Assembly (NCBI RefSeq): GCF_963678635.1
Contig: NC_087067.1
Location: 4,597,072-4,661,071 of the forward strand
Length of the DNA: 64,000 nt
From: Symsagittifera roscoffensis
Taxonomy: Eukaryota; Xenacoelomorpha; Acoela; Convolutidae
Reading direction: 5' to 3'
Shown: positions 55,251-64,000 of the stretch, piece after piece
How the letters are laid out: each line of letters starts with the position of its first letter
Position numbering within the stretch: the first letter of the stretch is position 1
The notes under the pieces: generated by a model
Databases searched by the model: none
What the model was told of the DNA's origin: nothing
What the model saw: the letters and a program-made list of their open reading frames with translations, nothing else
Translations under genes and position numbers: made by a program

Positions 55251-55876
55251 CTATAAATAACAAAAAATTCAGAAAGTGAAAAATAAATTGTATTTCAACA
55301 ATTCGAAAACTTTGGAAGTTAAGTTTTCGTTTCTTCTTTTTGAGCCTAAATAGTCGAAAGTTAGATAAACTAAACTGGTCCATGGATCAATCATAGCTTT
55401 TGAATTCTATTAATAGCATCTTGCAATTTACTTTTCACCTTGAAAGTCCAAACTTAGTGCAAACATGACAACCAAATGTCAAATCATCTCATAATGGTGC
55501 CATGTACAAAAAGTAAAGTTCGAAGCTAGGATCTTCAGTAAAAACTCGTACAACTTTGAACAAACCAAATCATCGGTCAGATTTTGATCGATTATGAGCC
55601 CAGTTTTGATTTTGACCTGGCTGAATGTCGGTTGAAATTAAACACCGTATATCAAGAGAAATCCAACTGATACATTATCATAGAAAAAATCTTTCGCCAA
55701 TGTTTCTGCTTAATAGAAATGGAACGAAAAAACTTTCTTTATAAACGGAACGGAAAAACCGAACAGAACTTTTTTTGAGTCATCGCTCGAGCGGTTTGGC
55801 TGAAGAACTTAAAAAAAACTTCCTGGATGACAAATTTTGACTTCTGTTTTTGTTTTTTATTTCATTTTTTTTTCAG

Positions 55877-56065
55877 TATGTGATTAACCGTTCGCAGAAG
55901 AGGTTTTTTAAATGTTTTTCTGATAAAAAACTAGATATATTGGCGCAATCGCGAAACATCCAAATTTATTTGGAAAGCGAAAAAGATCATTTTGATTTAT
56001 TTTGCTTTATCTGGACTCAGACGTCGCTAAAAGGCAATCCAGCTCACGGGGAAATTTTTTGCTAA
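55877..56065 (+). CDS. Candidate terminal exon on the plus strand
   Basis: A long T tract and acceptor (TTTTTTTTTCAG) precede 62 codons ending in TAA, reading YVINRSQKRFFKCF, then LAQSRNIQIYLESEKD and SLKGNPAHGEIFC. An AATAAA signal directly follows the stop. This combination is better than most isolated frames here, but no upstream exon or family is identified. Confidence 0.35.
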   Translation, partial: YVINRSQKRFFKCFSDKKLDILAQSRNIQIYLESEKDHFDLFCFIWTQTSLKGNPAHGEIFC

Positions 56066-56609
56066 AAATAAAGCAAATACTTCAATTTTACTTTCACTTT
56101 TTCCTAATGCTGGTACGTCTTTTTTACTTGATGAGTTACTCTTAACTTTCTGATTCAACCACAAAATCGCAACACAAATCAAAAATAAATAATTTTATTT
56201 CAAGAAAAAAAAGTGCTATAGTAAGGGTAAAATGCTAAAACAGTTCGCAAATAAATGTTATTGGCTGAAAAATTTTGAAAAAACGCAGTTTTCCTATCCC
56301 AAAAAACGCAGTTTCGAGAGAATATAAGGTAGCTTTTGTTTTCTGCATTTTTTTGAACTTTCATATGGGGAAGCTTCTCCCTCGTACTTTTGTTTTTAAT
56401 ATTTAAGGGAACTTCGTAAGTTTGAAGCAATATAATTTGCGCGTATGTGTCCTTCTTCAAATGAATTCAAGAAAAGTTTTACCCGGAAGCATGTGATGCC
56501 CTCCAGGCCTGTTCGACTGTACAGTAACCCTCAACAGTATCAACGCCAGAACGCGAACTGCTAGTCAAAAGCCTAACTGAATTATCAGACTTGCAGGGAG
56601 GTTTAAATT
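56066..56609. other. No gene recognised
   Basis: AT-rich sequence after the candidate plus-strand exon. No supported feature. Confidence 0.35.
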
Positions 56610-56900
56610 TTATGAGTCTTTACTATTATATCGCTTTTGTTTGCGCCCTCTTGCTTCAATGTCAGAGCAAAAATCTTTTTTTTTCTTCATTTTTTTGAGC
56701 AACCATGTTTTTTTTGATAAATGTTCTCTAAACACAGAAGTAACTACTACCCAAATTTCTTTGTCTGGTGTGCTCATGATCAGATTTTTCATAACTGTTA
56801 GATTGCCAGTTCTTTCCATTGCTGTACTTCCATTTTTAGGAAAGCTTTTGATATCCTTTCTGGCAACAACCTTAAGAAGCCGCAGAGCATTTGGTATAAT
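56610..56900 (-). CDS. Candidate exon, unrecognised
   Basis: The open frame reads NALRLLKVVARKDIKS, then MERTGNLTVMKNLIM and KEIWVVVTSVFREHL, and ends in a basic Lys-rich tail before a TAA. A second frame over the same bases is also open, and no good acceptor is found upstream in this frame, so the coding call is weak. Confidence 0.22.
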   Translation of the reverse strand: MIPNALRLLKVVARKDIKSFPKNGSTAMERTGNLTVMKNLIMSTPDKEIWVVVTSVFREHLSKKTWLLKKMKKKKDFCSDIEARGRKQKRYNSKDS

Positions 56901-57837
56901 GAAGTTTTACTGGTTTGCATATTGAGTGCGGCTATTGCAAAAAAGAGTTTTTTAAGTGAATAAAGTTTCGAATTTCGGATTAGGTAAATTTGAAAGCCGC
57001 TATACCTAACTAAACGAGTCGCTTTTTGTCTTGACTCGATGATTTTTGAATGGTAACAGTGCCAAAAAAGCAGCAAAATTGAAGTAATTTACCATCATTG
57101 TCAAAATCACGGCTAATTTATGGCAAAACTCATTTTAAAACTCACGGAAAAATCCAATTACATTTTTTGGAAGGCTAACACGCCAAACTAACTGATTGAG
57201 TTGTTTTTTTTGGTCTTAACTTAAATTAAGGGGGTTTGAAACCCGCTTAGGGTCATAATAAATATTTTTTTTAGTTTTTATTTGCGCGCAATTATTTAAA
57301 GCTGCCCTTTGACAAGTTTCAAGTGTGTTCACAAAATGCAGGTCATCCTTTATGGTTTAAAAACCATGTTTTCAGCATAGTTTGTCGCACTACTGAAATT
57401 TTTCAGTCTTTTGGATCTCATACGCGTAAGAAGAATTTTTTTATTCCCCTTATCATGGCACTCTGTCTCAGAAGCTTTCATTTAAGAAATATTGCATTTT
57501 TTTTTGTTTTGCACATTTAATTTTTTCAGGTTCTTGTAAAGTCTTTTAAATTACACAGGCGTTAATCTAGGTTTTTCCCGAAGTGGGGGGAAGGGGTTCA
57601 AAAACTATTTGAAAACTCTCACTGCCTTTATTCTCTTTTTTCTTTCAAACAATCAAATTAATTCTCTGAGCTCTCCAAATCTTTATCATGAAATTTTTTC
57701 GACCAATTCAGTTTTTAGTTCAATTTTTCAAAAAACATGCCCAAAAGGCGTTTTCAAGGCGTTTTCAGGGCGTTTTTGGAAAAATGCGTTTTTTAGGTAC
57801 CCGCTTTTCTCTTAAAATACACATCCATAGCCAATTG

Positions 57838-57930
57838 TTATCTTGCAAGATTTTGTGCAAGATTATTGCAAATTTTGTTGATCTTGCAAGATCTTGCAAG
57901 ATTATCTTTATCTTGCAAGATTGTTTTTCA
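57838..57930. repeat. Second cluster of ATCTTGCAAGAT palindromes
   Basis: Four to five copies occur in 90 bases, including the overlapping pair GATCTTGCAAGATCTTGCAAG. A weaker copy (GATCTTGCAAAAT) lies near 58783. Same motif as the cluster in the ABC intron at 4783-5015. Confidence 0.6.
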
Positions 57931-58118
57931 TTTTTCAAGACTCAATTTTCATTTTTATATTTTGTTTCTAACCGCAGTAGAGTAATAAATCCTCGAACCA
58001 GGTAAATCAAGTGCAAGGCACAATTTTAGCGTTTATATTTTACAAACAAGTATATACCAGAGAGATAATCGTGATTAGTCTGTCTTACTTGTCTATTTTG
58101 TTGATAATAGAAGTTTAT

Positions 58119-58331
58119 TTAGTAGAATGTTTCTTTTTCAGAAGTATTTTTGAAAAAGTTTGAAAACGAAAAGAGTATTTGTTTTTCGTTGAGCATGGAA
58201 ACCTTCGTGATAGTACTTGAAACTTCGACCGTCAAAACGAATGAACTATGCAAATTAGCTATTAGAAAATGAGGACTTGACATGTTATTAGGCGGAACAA
58301 AATATTGAGTTTTTCCCACCGAATAATTTTT
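58119..58331 (-). CDS. Candidate terminal exon, unrecognised
   Basis: A 70-codon frame follows a possible weak acceptor (TTTAAG) and ends at TAA just before an ATAAAC. It reads SVGKTQYFVPPNNMSSPHF and ANLHSSFVLTVEVSSTITKV, which look like beta-strand-rich protein. No family or neighbouring exon identified. Confidence 0.27.
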   Translation of the reverse strand, partial: KNYSVGKTQYFVPPNNMSSPHFLIANLHSSFVLTVEVSSTITKVSMLNEKQILFSFSNFFKNTSEKETFY

Positions 58332-59160
58332 CTTAAATTGTGTGAGAAAATGACTATTTTTAATTATTTAACCGAAATATTTTCGTGTCTTGGTTCACTA
58401 AATTGCGAAATTGCCCGCTTACGACTTCAAAGGTCAGAAATTGGAGTCCCCGCTGGACCTCCTTTTTGACAAACTATGAGTTTAGGTTTGAAGCTAGGCA
58501 TTAATCTAGTAATCTTTAGCAAAGCGTCCTTTTTAAGCTTGATTTGGCCTGAAAATCTTTTTTCTAATATTTTCGAATGCTTAATTATTTACTAGAGCGA
58601 ATCGTAGAATGAAACTAAAATTACAATGAAACCTAAAAGCCGCTCGTTTTTTTGTTGTCTCAGCTAGCGGGTTGTATGTATGTATGGGTCGCTAATAGAT
58701 GTAGTCTTAGTACGTGGCGTGCAGTTTTAGTTTTTCCACGAATCATAAGAAATTTGATTCCAACTAGAAGTTTTTTTGCGATCTTGCAAAATTATGTGCA
58801 TCTTGAATTAGGGTTATCTTGACTTAACGTAATTTTCCCAAAAATATTTTCAACCGTTCATACAAAACGCATCCAATATCGAGTATTGGCCTCAACGAAG
58901 TGATGTGAAAGCAAACATTTCTCTCGGACGCCAAGCTCTTGCACCTAGAGCCGGCACTAACTGCCAAAACGTTTTTCTCGTATTTTCTGTACAGGCTAAC
59001 AACTAACTAATCGGTATGACATAGAAAAAGCGTTAAAATTAGCCTTCGCATAATTTGGCAAATACAAACAAAATTTTGTTCAGTTGTCAGGTTTAAATGT
59101 TTTCCGCGTTAAAAACCCAATGAAGTTACGCCATTTACTAGAAAAGAACTGTTTCTGTCA
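58332..59160. other. No gene recognised
   Basis: AT-rich with one degenerate ATCTTGCAAG motif. No supported feature. Confidence 0.35.
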
Positions 59161-59960
59161 TTTGATAGTTTGCTAAGTAATAAAGCTACTGGTCTTCTGA
59201 GCCAACCTTCATGGAAAATTAGCGGTTCAAAAATTGCAACGGGTAAAGACTTACAGCTCGTAATAAATGAACGCATCTAGTCGAATATGTTTCCAGAAGC
59301 GTTGAGAAAAAGCGTATGTCACGTCGATTTTCAAAGAAAAAATGATGGAGTAGCTGAAATTCATCGGCCGATTTCTTTGACGTCAATTTTTGCTGAACTC
59401 TATTATAAAATAATTTTAGCACGACCAACTGAATATTTAAAAAAATAGGCTTCAATATCCGTTTTGGTTTTCAAAACGAAAAACTTTCAATCGACGTTTC
59501 TTTTTTGTGAATAGAGACAATACATTTTTTCGTTCGCAATGGAGATATACCTGAAGTTTGTTTCTAACTTGCTAAAGTGTTTAGTTTAGTATCTTACGAT
59601 ACTTTTTTTTACAAAAAAAGCAAACAAATGGGTTTCTCAAAAATGGCTCTGAAGTTTCCGAAAGTTTCTCTAAGAATCGTTTACAGGCAGTAAAGTTGGC
59701 AAATACAAAATCGGAATAGGAAATCTTGAAATATGGAGTGCCACATGGATCAGTTCTCAGACCAGAAGTTTTCAACCTCTCTGTAAATGATTTACATTCA
59801 ATTTTAACTAATCAAATTGAACTATACAATATGCAGTTGTTAAGAGTCTGGTAATAGGCCAAACTCTCCAGAACAATTGCAGGATCGATCTAAAAAACGC
59901 TAGATGACGTCAATTTTGTTTCGAAAGTTAACAACATTTTAACAACATAAAAACACTTTT
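59161..59960 (+). pseudogene. LINE (non-LTR) reverse transcriptase fossil
   Basis: Read across several frames, the plus strand gives the ordered landmarks of a non-LTR reverse transcriptase. They are LLSNKATGL (SKATGLDG-like), a block ending HRPISLTSIF with ELYYKIILARPTEYL, a NIRFGFQ piece (QFGFR-like), and KYGVPHGSVLRPEVFNLSVNDL (the GVPQGSVLGPLLFNLFINDL region). Stops and frameshifts break every part, and the YADD region just downstream is not recognisable. The clade cannot be assigned by eye. Confidence 0.68.
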
Positions 59961-60739
59961 CAGCTCAAGTTAACAACATTTTGTCCAAAATGGCATAAGG
60001 AATCCATTCACTGTATCATGTCATGAACGTGCTACCCATGAATGTTTGAATTAGTTTATTCAAGTCGATAGTGTTATCCCATATAATATTTAGCTAAGTT
60101 TTCTTACAGAGTTTACAAATTTACCAAATGAACAGCATAAATAAGCACACTAACTGAGAAATCAAAGTTTCTTCCTTACAAAGGAAGCTTGATTTACTAA
60201 TAAAAAGCAGAACACATCCTACAGAGCTATTGAAAATAAAAACTGATTTTCTCAAGTCTTTCGACTGCTTGAAAATTGAAAGGTCGGGAAATCTTTTGTG
60301 TCTACGGAACACTTAAATTGTACAAAAATGTGAAATACAAATTATGTAATTCCTAAGATTTTGGAGCATCCTTGTTGCGGAATCCGCTTAAAACACAAAA
60401 TACACAATTTGGCCTCTGAATGTCACTGCCTAAAGAGTTCAGACTCTTCTTATATTGCAAAAAAACTTAATTTATAAATAATTAGATAATTGGTTCCACG
60501 TTCAGTCTAATTTATATAGTTGATTGTATGATTGTATGTAGGAGTAATTACTCTTCGACATGTTTTTTGAACTAAGAGGTTACGTAAAATTAATATGTTC
60601 TGCTGAAAAAAGAATAATAGATCTATTTATTTTCTTAGGTTAAAATTAAACAATTTCTGGAAATAAATAATCAGAAATCAGCTGAACCGCAACGAGATAA
60701 AACTGTTCGCGTACACACAATAAACGTAGCAAAACAAAG

Positions 60740-60800
60740 CAACTTAATAGTGTTGCTTTGCTGACTTTTTACTGTTAATAGTGTTGCTTTGCACTAGATT
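60740..60800 (+). repeat. Short tandem duplication
   Basis: TTAATAGTGTTGCTTTGC occurs twice in tandem about 30 bases apart, immediately upstream of the tRNA-like sequence. Confidence 0.7.
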
Positions 60801-60814
60801 GTTACTATCCGAAA

Positions 60815-60893
60815 GTATCTGATCATGTGGTCTAGCGGTTAGCAAAACCGTATATCAATAACAGGTAGCGGGGTTAGAGCCGCACCAGGATAC
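60815..60893 (+). tRNA. tRNA-Glu-like sequence or pseudogene
   Basis: GTATC...GGATAC ends pair as an acceptor stem (five Watson-Crick pairs plus a G-T). The A-box-like region TGGTCTAGCGGTTAGCA matches the D arm of eukaryotic tRNA-Glu. The T arm is GCGG/CCGC around GGTTAGAG, lacking the usual TTCGA. The sequence is followed at once by six T residues, a Pol III terminator. The anticodon arm does not fold with a seven-base loop, so a decayed tRNA or SINE head is more likely than a working tRNA. Confidence 0.4.
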
Positions 60894-60899
60894 TTTTTT
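60894..60899 (+). terminator. Pol III-type T run after the tRNA-like sequence
   Basis: TTTTTT directly after the paired acceptor end. Such runs are common in this AT-rich DNA, so this is supportive only by position. Confidence 0.35.
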
Positions 60900-61799
60900 C
60901 TAGCTAGAATTAGCCCAAATTTAGCTTATTTTTGATCTGAAGAAATATGAGAAATGAAAAATTTTGAGAAATTTCCTGTTTTCTCCAAATGATTCATAAA
61001 AAGTTTTGACCAGAAAATAAAATTAGATCTAAAGTATTTCAGATCAGAAAAAAAACATTCGGTACGGGTACAAATTAAATTTAACGTGAATATTAGAGTT
61101 TGTTTGGACTAAGCACACGAACCTTATAAGCCAGGCCCCAAAGGATCCTGCTAACAAAGAATTTGGCAAAGTTGGTGGCACTCGGTTTATAAATAGAATA
61201 TTTTTTAGAGCAGCAGATAGAACAGTATCTTAATCATAACGGCAGAACTAATGATTTTTCTCCACATTCCTTTCAAAATCGTAAAATGAATGTTGTATTT
61301 TTTTTCTCATATCACCAAGAACGCATCTATGCTCTAGTTGACTCAACTTTTCGCAAAAACTGCTCTATTTCTCAGAAAGACAAAAAATGCATCTATCCGC
61401 ATTTCTACTGCATCTACTGTTTTATTTCCTGAAAATGCTCTCTTCGTTTTCCAAGTTTTTTTTTAAAAATTTTTTGAAATGTTTATTTTTGAAATAGATG
61501 CACGATCAATGAAAATTTTCATAGAGCAGAAAAAGTTGAATTTTTTTATGAAGCAGCAAAATTAGCTCTATACAGCAGCAGAATTTGTGGCCTGATAATA
61601 AACCAACTTTTTCTGCTTTATAAAATAGAAGCAAAATACTTAAGTTGAAATCTATTATGATCGATTATTTTGATACTGACTGACTATGAAAACTTGAATA
61701 CAATCAATTCTATCCATGTAAATCCAATGCAGGAATTAGTTTTTTTTGCAGTTCAAATACTCTTGTCTAATCTCCAGTAAATTATATTATCGAAAGTGT

Positions 61800-62570
61800 G
61801 ATTAAACCCAATCAATAAAAGCAGAAAAGCTTCAAACGAAACTATCAAATCAATCGACGATCGTTTTGATAATTTTTAATGTCTACCATGTCGTTTCTTT
61901 TTCCGTTTTTTCTTGAGCTTTGAATGAGAACTGTTTTTTTTTCATTTGCTCCACGGTTTCAAGGTGAGCATTGTCCAGATCTACGACCAATAACCAATGA
62001 GGGCTCCTAGAATATGAACATTTCAGGCCATTGACAATGGGTTTTGAAGAAAATAAAAGAATTTGATTAATTACCAAACAATTATTTTTAAAATCAACTA
62101 GATATTAAGATATATTTTGAGACCTATCTTTAAATTGAAGTATTTTGTTGATTTTTCACCTATAGATTTTAGATGATTTACATAGACTTTAATGAAAGAC
62201 AAAAATTTCTAAAACAAACAAAATCTAAAAAAAAAATATCCAAAATGACACCTTTCGTATTTCAGATTTTTGAGCACAAAGTTGTGAGCGGATAATTTCG
62301 ACCATTAGTTTTTCTGCCACGAGCACTTGCTCGAACATAACTTTGTTTTCTTACTTGCATAGGATACTCAAGCGTCTTCTTTTTGTTCTCTTGGTTGTCC
62401 GGAGACTTTTGTATTTTTGACTTTTGCCCTGGTTTGTCGATAATGTTACCCATATATGAAGTTGTGTGATAGTCGTCATATTGGCTGTAATCTACATTTT
62501 TTTGTCAGCATCTGGGTTATCAGAACGTTCGTTATGAAAATCCTTTTTGATGTTTCAAGTTTTTTTCTGT
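61800..62570 (-). pseudogene. Broken third member of the tail-anchored family
   Basis: Exon 1 remnant (62355-62570) reads VDYSQYDDYHTTSYMG, then KPGQKSKIQKSPDNQENKKK, and ends at an intact-looking donor (CAA before GTAAGA). Just upstream a frameshift in an A run separates it from KKDFHNERSDNPDADKK. Exon 2 remnant starts after a TATTCTAG acceptor at about 62006 with GAGCCCTCA, matching the Asp-Pro-Ser start of exon 2 in the 47.6 kb gene. The membrane-helix DNA (ATCAAAACGATC, then TTTGATAGTTTCGTTTGA and GCTTTTCTGC) aligns with that gene's helix but contains stops in all frames. Because the intron is kept, it arose by DNA duplication rather than retroposition. Confidence 0.6.
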
Positions 62571-62741
62571 ATGTTTGAACGCTTTGTCCGATCAATTTTC
62601 AACTTTAGCTTCTTAGCTGTATCTGCAACTAACTGTACAACAAATTTTTCCAATACTTGAATAGATGATTTCAGAAAAAAAACATGCAGAAAGTGAAGTT
62701 TTTGTTTCTAAGTTGGTGTGTCTTTTCTAAGCTTAGTTATT

Positions 62742-62986
62742 TTATAACTCATCAAAATCAACGGCGCAAAAGTAAGTCGTGGAAGTTTTATGTTCTTGAT
62801 TTATATTCTTTTCTTGCCAAGATTTCACTGTTTTTATGTAGCCTTCAATAGTTTGTTCACTAAGAGAGAAAAATTTGAAAAACAATTAATTATTTGATCA
62901 AAAAGTTGTATATCAACCTTTTCCTCAAATGATTCACTTGAGTTTAATAATTTACAACGACGTTTAACAATGGTTTTCGCAGACAT
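62742..62986 (-). CDS. Possible small two-exon gene, unrecognised
   Basis: An ATG in an A-rich context opens MSAKTIVKRRCKLLNSSE, followed by a possible donor (AAAAG before GTTGAT). About 60 bases on, an acceptor TCTCTCTTAG precedes EQTIEGYIKTVKSWQEKN and TSTTYFCAVDFDEL, then TAA. The two parts look coding, but their phases do not match (0 versus 2), so the join is unresolved. Without splicing, the first frame runs 50 codons to a different stop. Confidence 0.28.
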
Positions 62987-63039
62987 TTTTAAAGGCCAAT
63001 GGGCTGGATATTTATAAATTTATCATTAAGAGGCCAAAC

Positions 63040-63105
63040 TGCGCACTGGATAGGCGTTCAAACTAGTGTGTCGTAGGTCCTGGAATCCAGAGATCAGTAG
63101 TTGAA
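63040..63105 (+). pseudogene. tRNA-Arg-like remnant
   Basis: ACTGGATAGGCGTTCAAAC resembles the D arm of tRNA-Arg, and GTAGGTCCTGGAATCC about 35 bases on resembles a T arm that has lost its TTCGA. Stems are incomplete. No terminator directly follows. Confidence 0.27.
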
Positions 63106-63699
63106 CTTGTCAAAAGTTTGTAGGCACAATCAAAGGAAACAAAAGATACATGAAAGCGGCCTTTCTACAGAATTCGCCTAAAACTCAAAAAAGACACAGT
63201 TTGACATCGTAATCTTAAAAAAAACTTCGATCTTGTAAATTTTGGTAGTTTTTATGGCTCTGCTAAATCCTTGATTGATCCAATTTATCACAAAATCCAC
63301 AAAATCCAGGCAAAATCCAATTTTAGAAAAAAATGGCGCATTTGAAAGACTTAATTAGAAATGCAAGTTTTTAAATTACGGTCTGGCAGTAACTGATGTC
63401 GCAAAATATTCCCAGGAGGCAGATTTGACTCTTTTGCTGCGACCATGAAGAGTGGACAAAAAACTTGTCTTCGGGTGTGTTTTAGTTTTTTTGTTCAGCG
63501 CGCAAAATACAGTATAGTCACCAAAATAGAACGAGTGAATTACGAAAGTATAAAATGGACTGCCATGCTTTAAAAGCCATCTGATATATTTCTTTGGGTC
63601 GAGAAAAATTAGTTTTTCTGTCAAATGATGTGGTTAAATTTTACTTTGATTTTGCTTTGATTCGGATGTTCGGTTGTTATAAGATTGATTGTTTTTTAA

Positions 63700-64000
63700 A
63701 TCATCTATTGTTTAATCGTCTAACCTTATAGATTTTTGTGTTAGTTTTGTCAAAAATGTCAGGAATGTATATTTATGGAAACACTAACCTTTTTTTATTT
63801 CTTTCAAATTAAGTAGTATATTTCAAATTAAATAATATATATTTGTTGCTAAACCTTTTTTAAACAATTTTTTAAATGTAATCGGAGCTTTCTGTGCTAA
63901 CTGCTCAGAAATCGGCTATCCTTATAAGTTTTTGAGTAAGATTTGACAAAAAATGACAAGAACGTATATTTATAGAAACAGTGACCCTACTTTTTGCAGA
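63700..64000 (+). repeat. Diverged direct repeat at the right edge
   Basis: About 85 bases from 63716 (CTAACCTTATAGATTTTTG, then CAAAAATGTCAGGAATGTA and TATTTATGGAAACACTAACC) recur from about 63916 to the end with some 20 per cent divergence. The second copy continues past the window. The preceding stretch 63106-63699 has one 82-codon open frame without supporting context. Confidence 0.55.

Noticed and set aside
60121-60312. Open frame downstream of the LINE fossil as its C-terminus
   Set aside because: It is on the opposite strand to the reverse transcriptase and shows no LINE motif.
63376-63624. 82-codon minus-strand frame near the right edge
   Set aside because: No start context, splice signal or recognisable motif; length is within chance for this sequence.
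1-64000. CRISPR arrays, operons or ribosome binding sites
   Set aside because: The genome is eukaryotic (introns, BEL/Pao, Gypsy, TRIM), and no regularly spaced identical repeats with unique spacers occur; the tandem repeats lack that structure.

Overview
The window is AT-rich animal nuclear DNA. Introns interrupt the recognisable genes, and a metazoan ABC half-transporter of the ABCB6/HMT-1 type, a RING/B-box/MATH gene and a BEL/Pao retroelement (a superfamily so far confined to animals) are present. Gene density is low; most of the sequence is repeats and their fossils. I cannot fix the species. Two inferred introns begin with GC instead of GT, which would suit a lineage with relaxed splice sites such as larvacean tunicates, but that is inference only.

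Layout. 1-6.4 kb: the 5' half of an ABCB6-like gene on the minus strand (three exons seen; the ATP-binding half lies off the left edge). 8.3-9.4 kb: a 1.15 kb near-palindromic foldback element, the best copy of a family whose fragments recur throughout. 10.2-24.0 kb: repeat territory, with a ~1.1 kb tandem repeat pair and then a 6.39 kb block present twice in direct orientation, apparently without difference. Each block holds foldback pieces and a nested 1.1 kb element with its own terminal inverted repeats. 24.2-25.3 kb: a single-exon gene for a tyrosine-rich, tail-anchored protein. 27.0-31.6 kb: a decayed BEL/Pao element. 35.8-36.9 kb: an intact RING-B-box-MATH gene. 38.7-44.3 kb: a Ty3/Gypsy element with both LTRs, a near-perfect target duplication and a large internal deletion. 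47.6-49.7 kb: a two-exon gene for a second tail-anchored protein. 52.7-55.3 kb: an unrecognised multi-exon gene on the minus strand. 59.2-60.0 kb: a LINE reverse transcriptase fossil. 61.8-62.6 kb: a broken third member of the tail-anchored family.

The most interesting point is a small gene family: three loci (24.2, 47.6 and 61.8 kb) share a YSQY-centred tyrosine motif; the two intact products end in a C-terminal membrane anchor and the third shows anchor-region similarity only in decayed DNA. I recognise no described family for it. Exon boundaries given here come from reading frame and splice-signal matching by eye, not from transcripts. Several isolated exon-like open frames are listed at low confidence.
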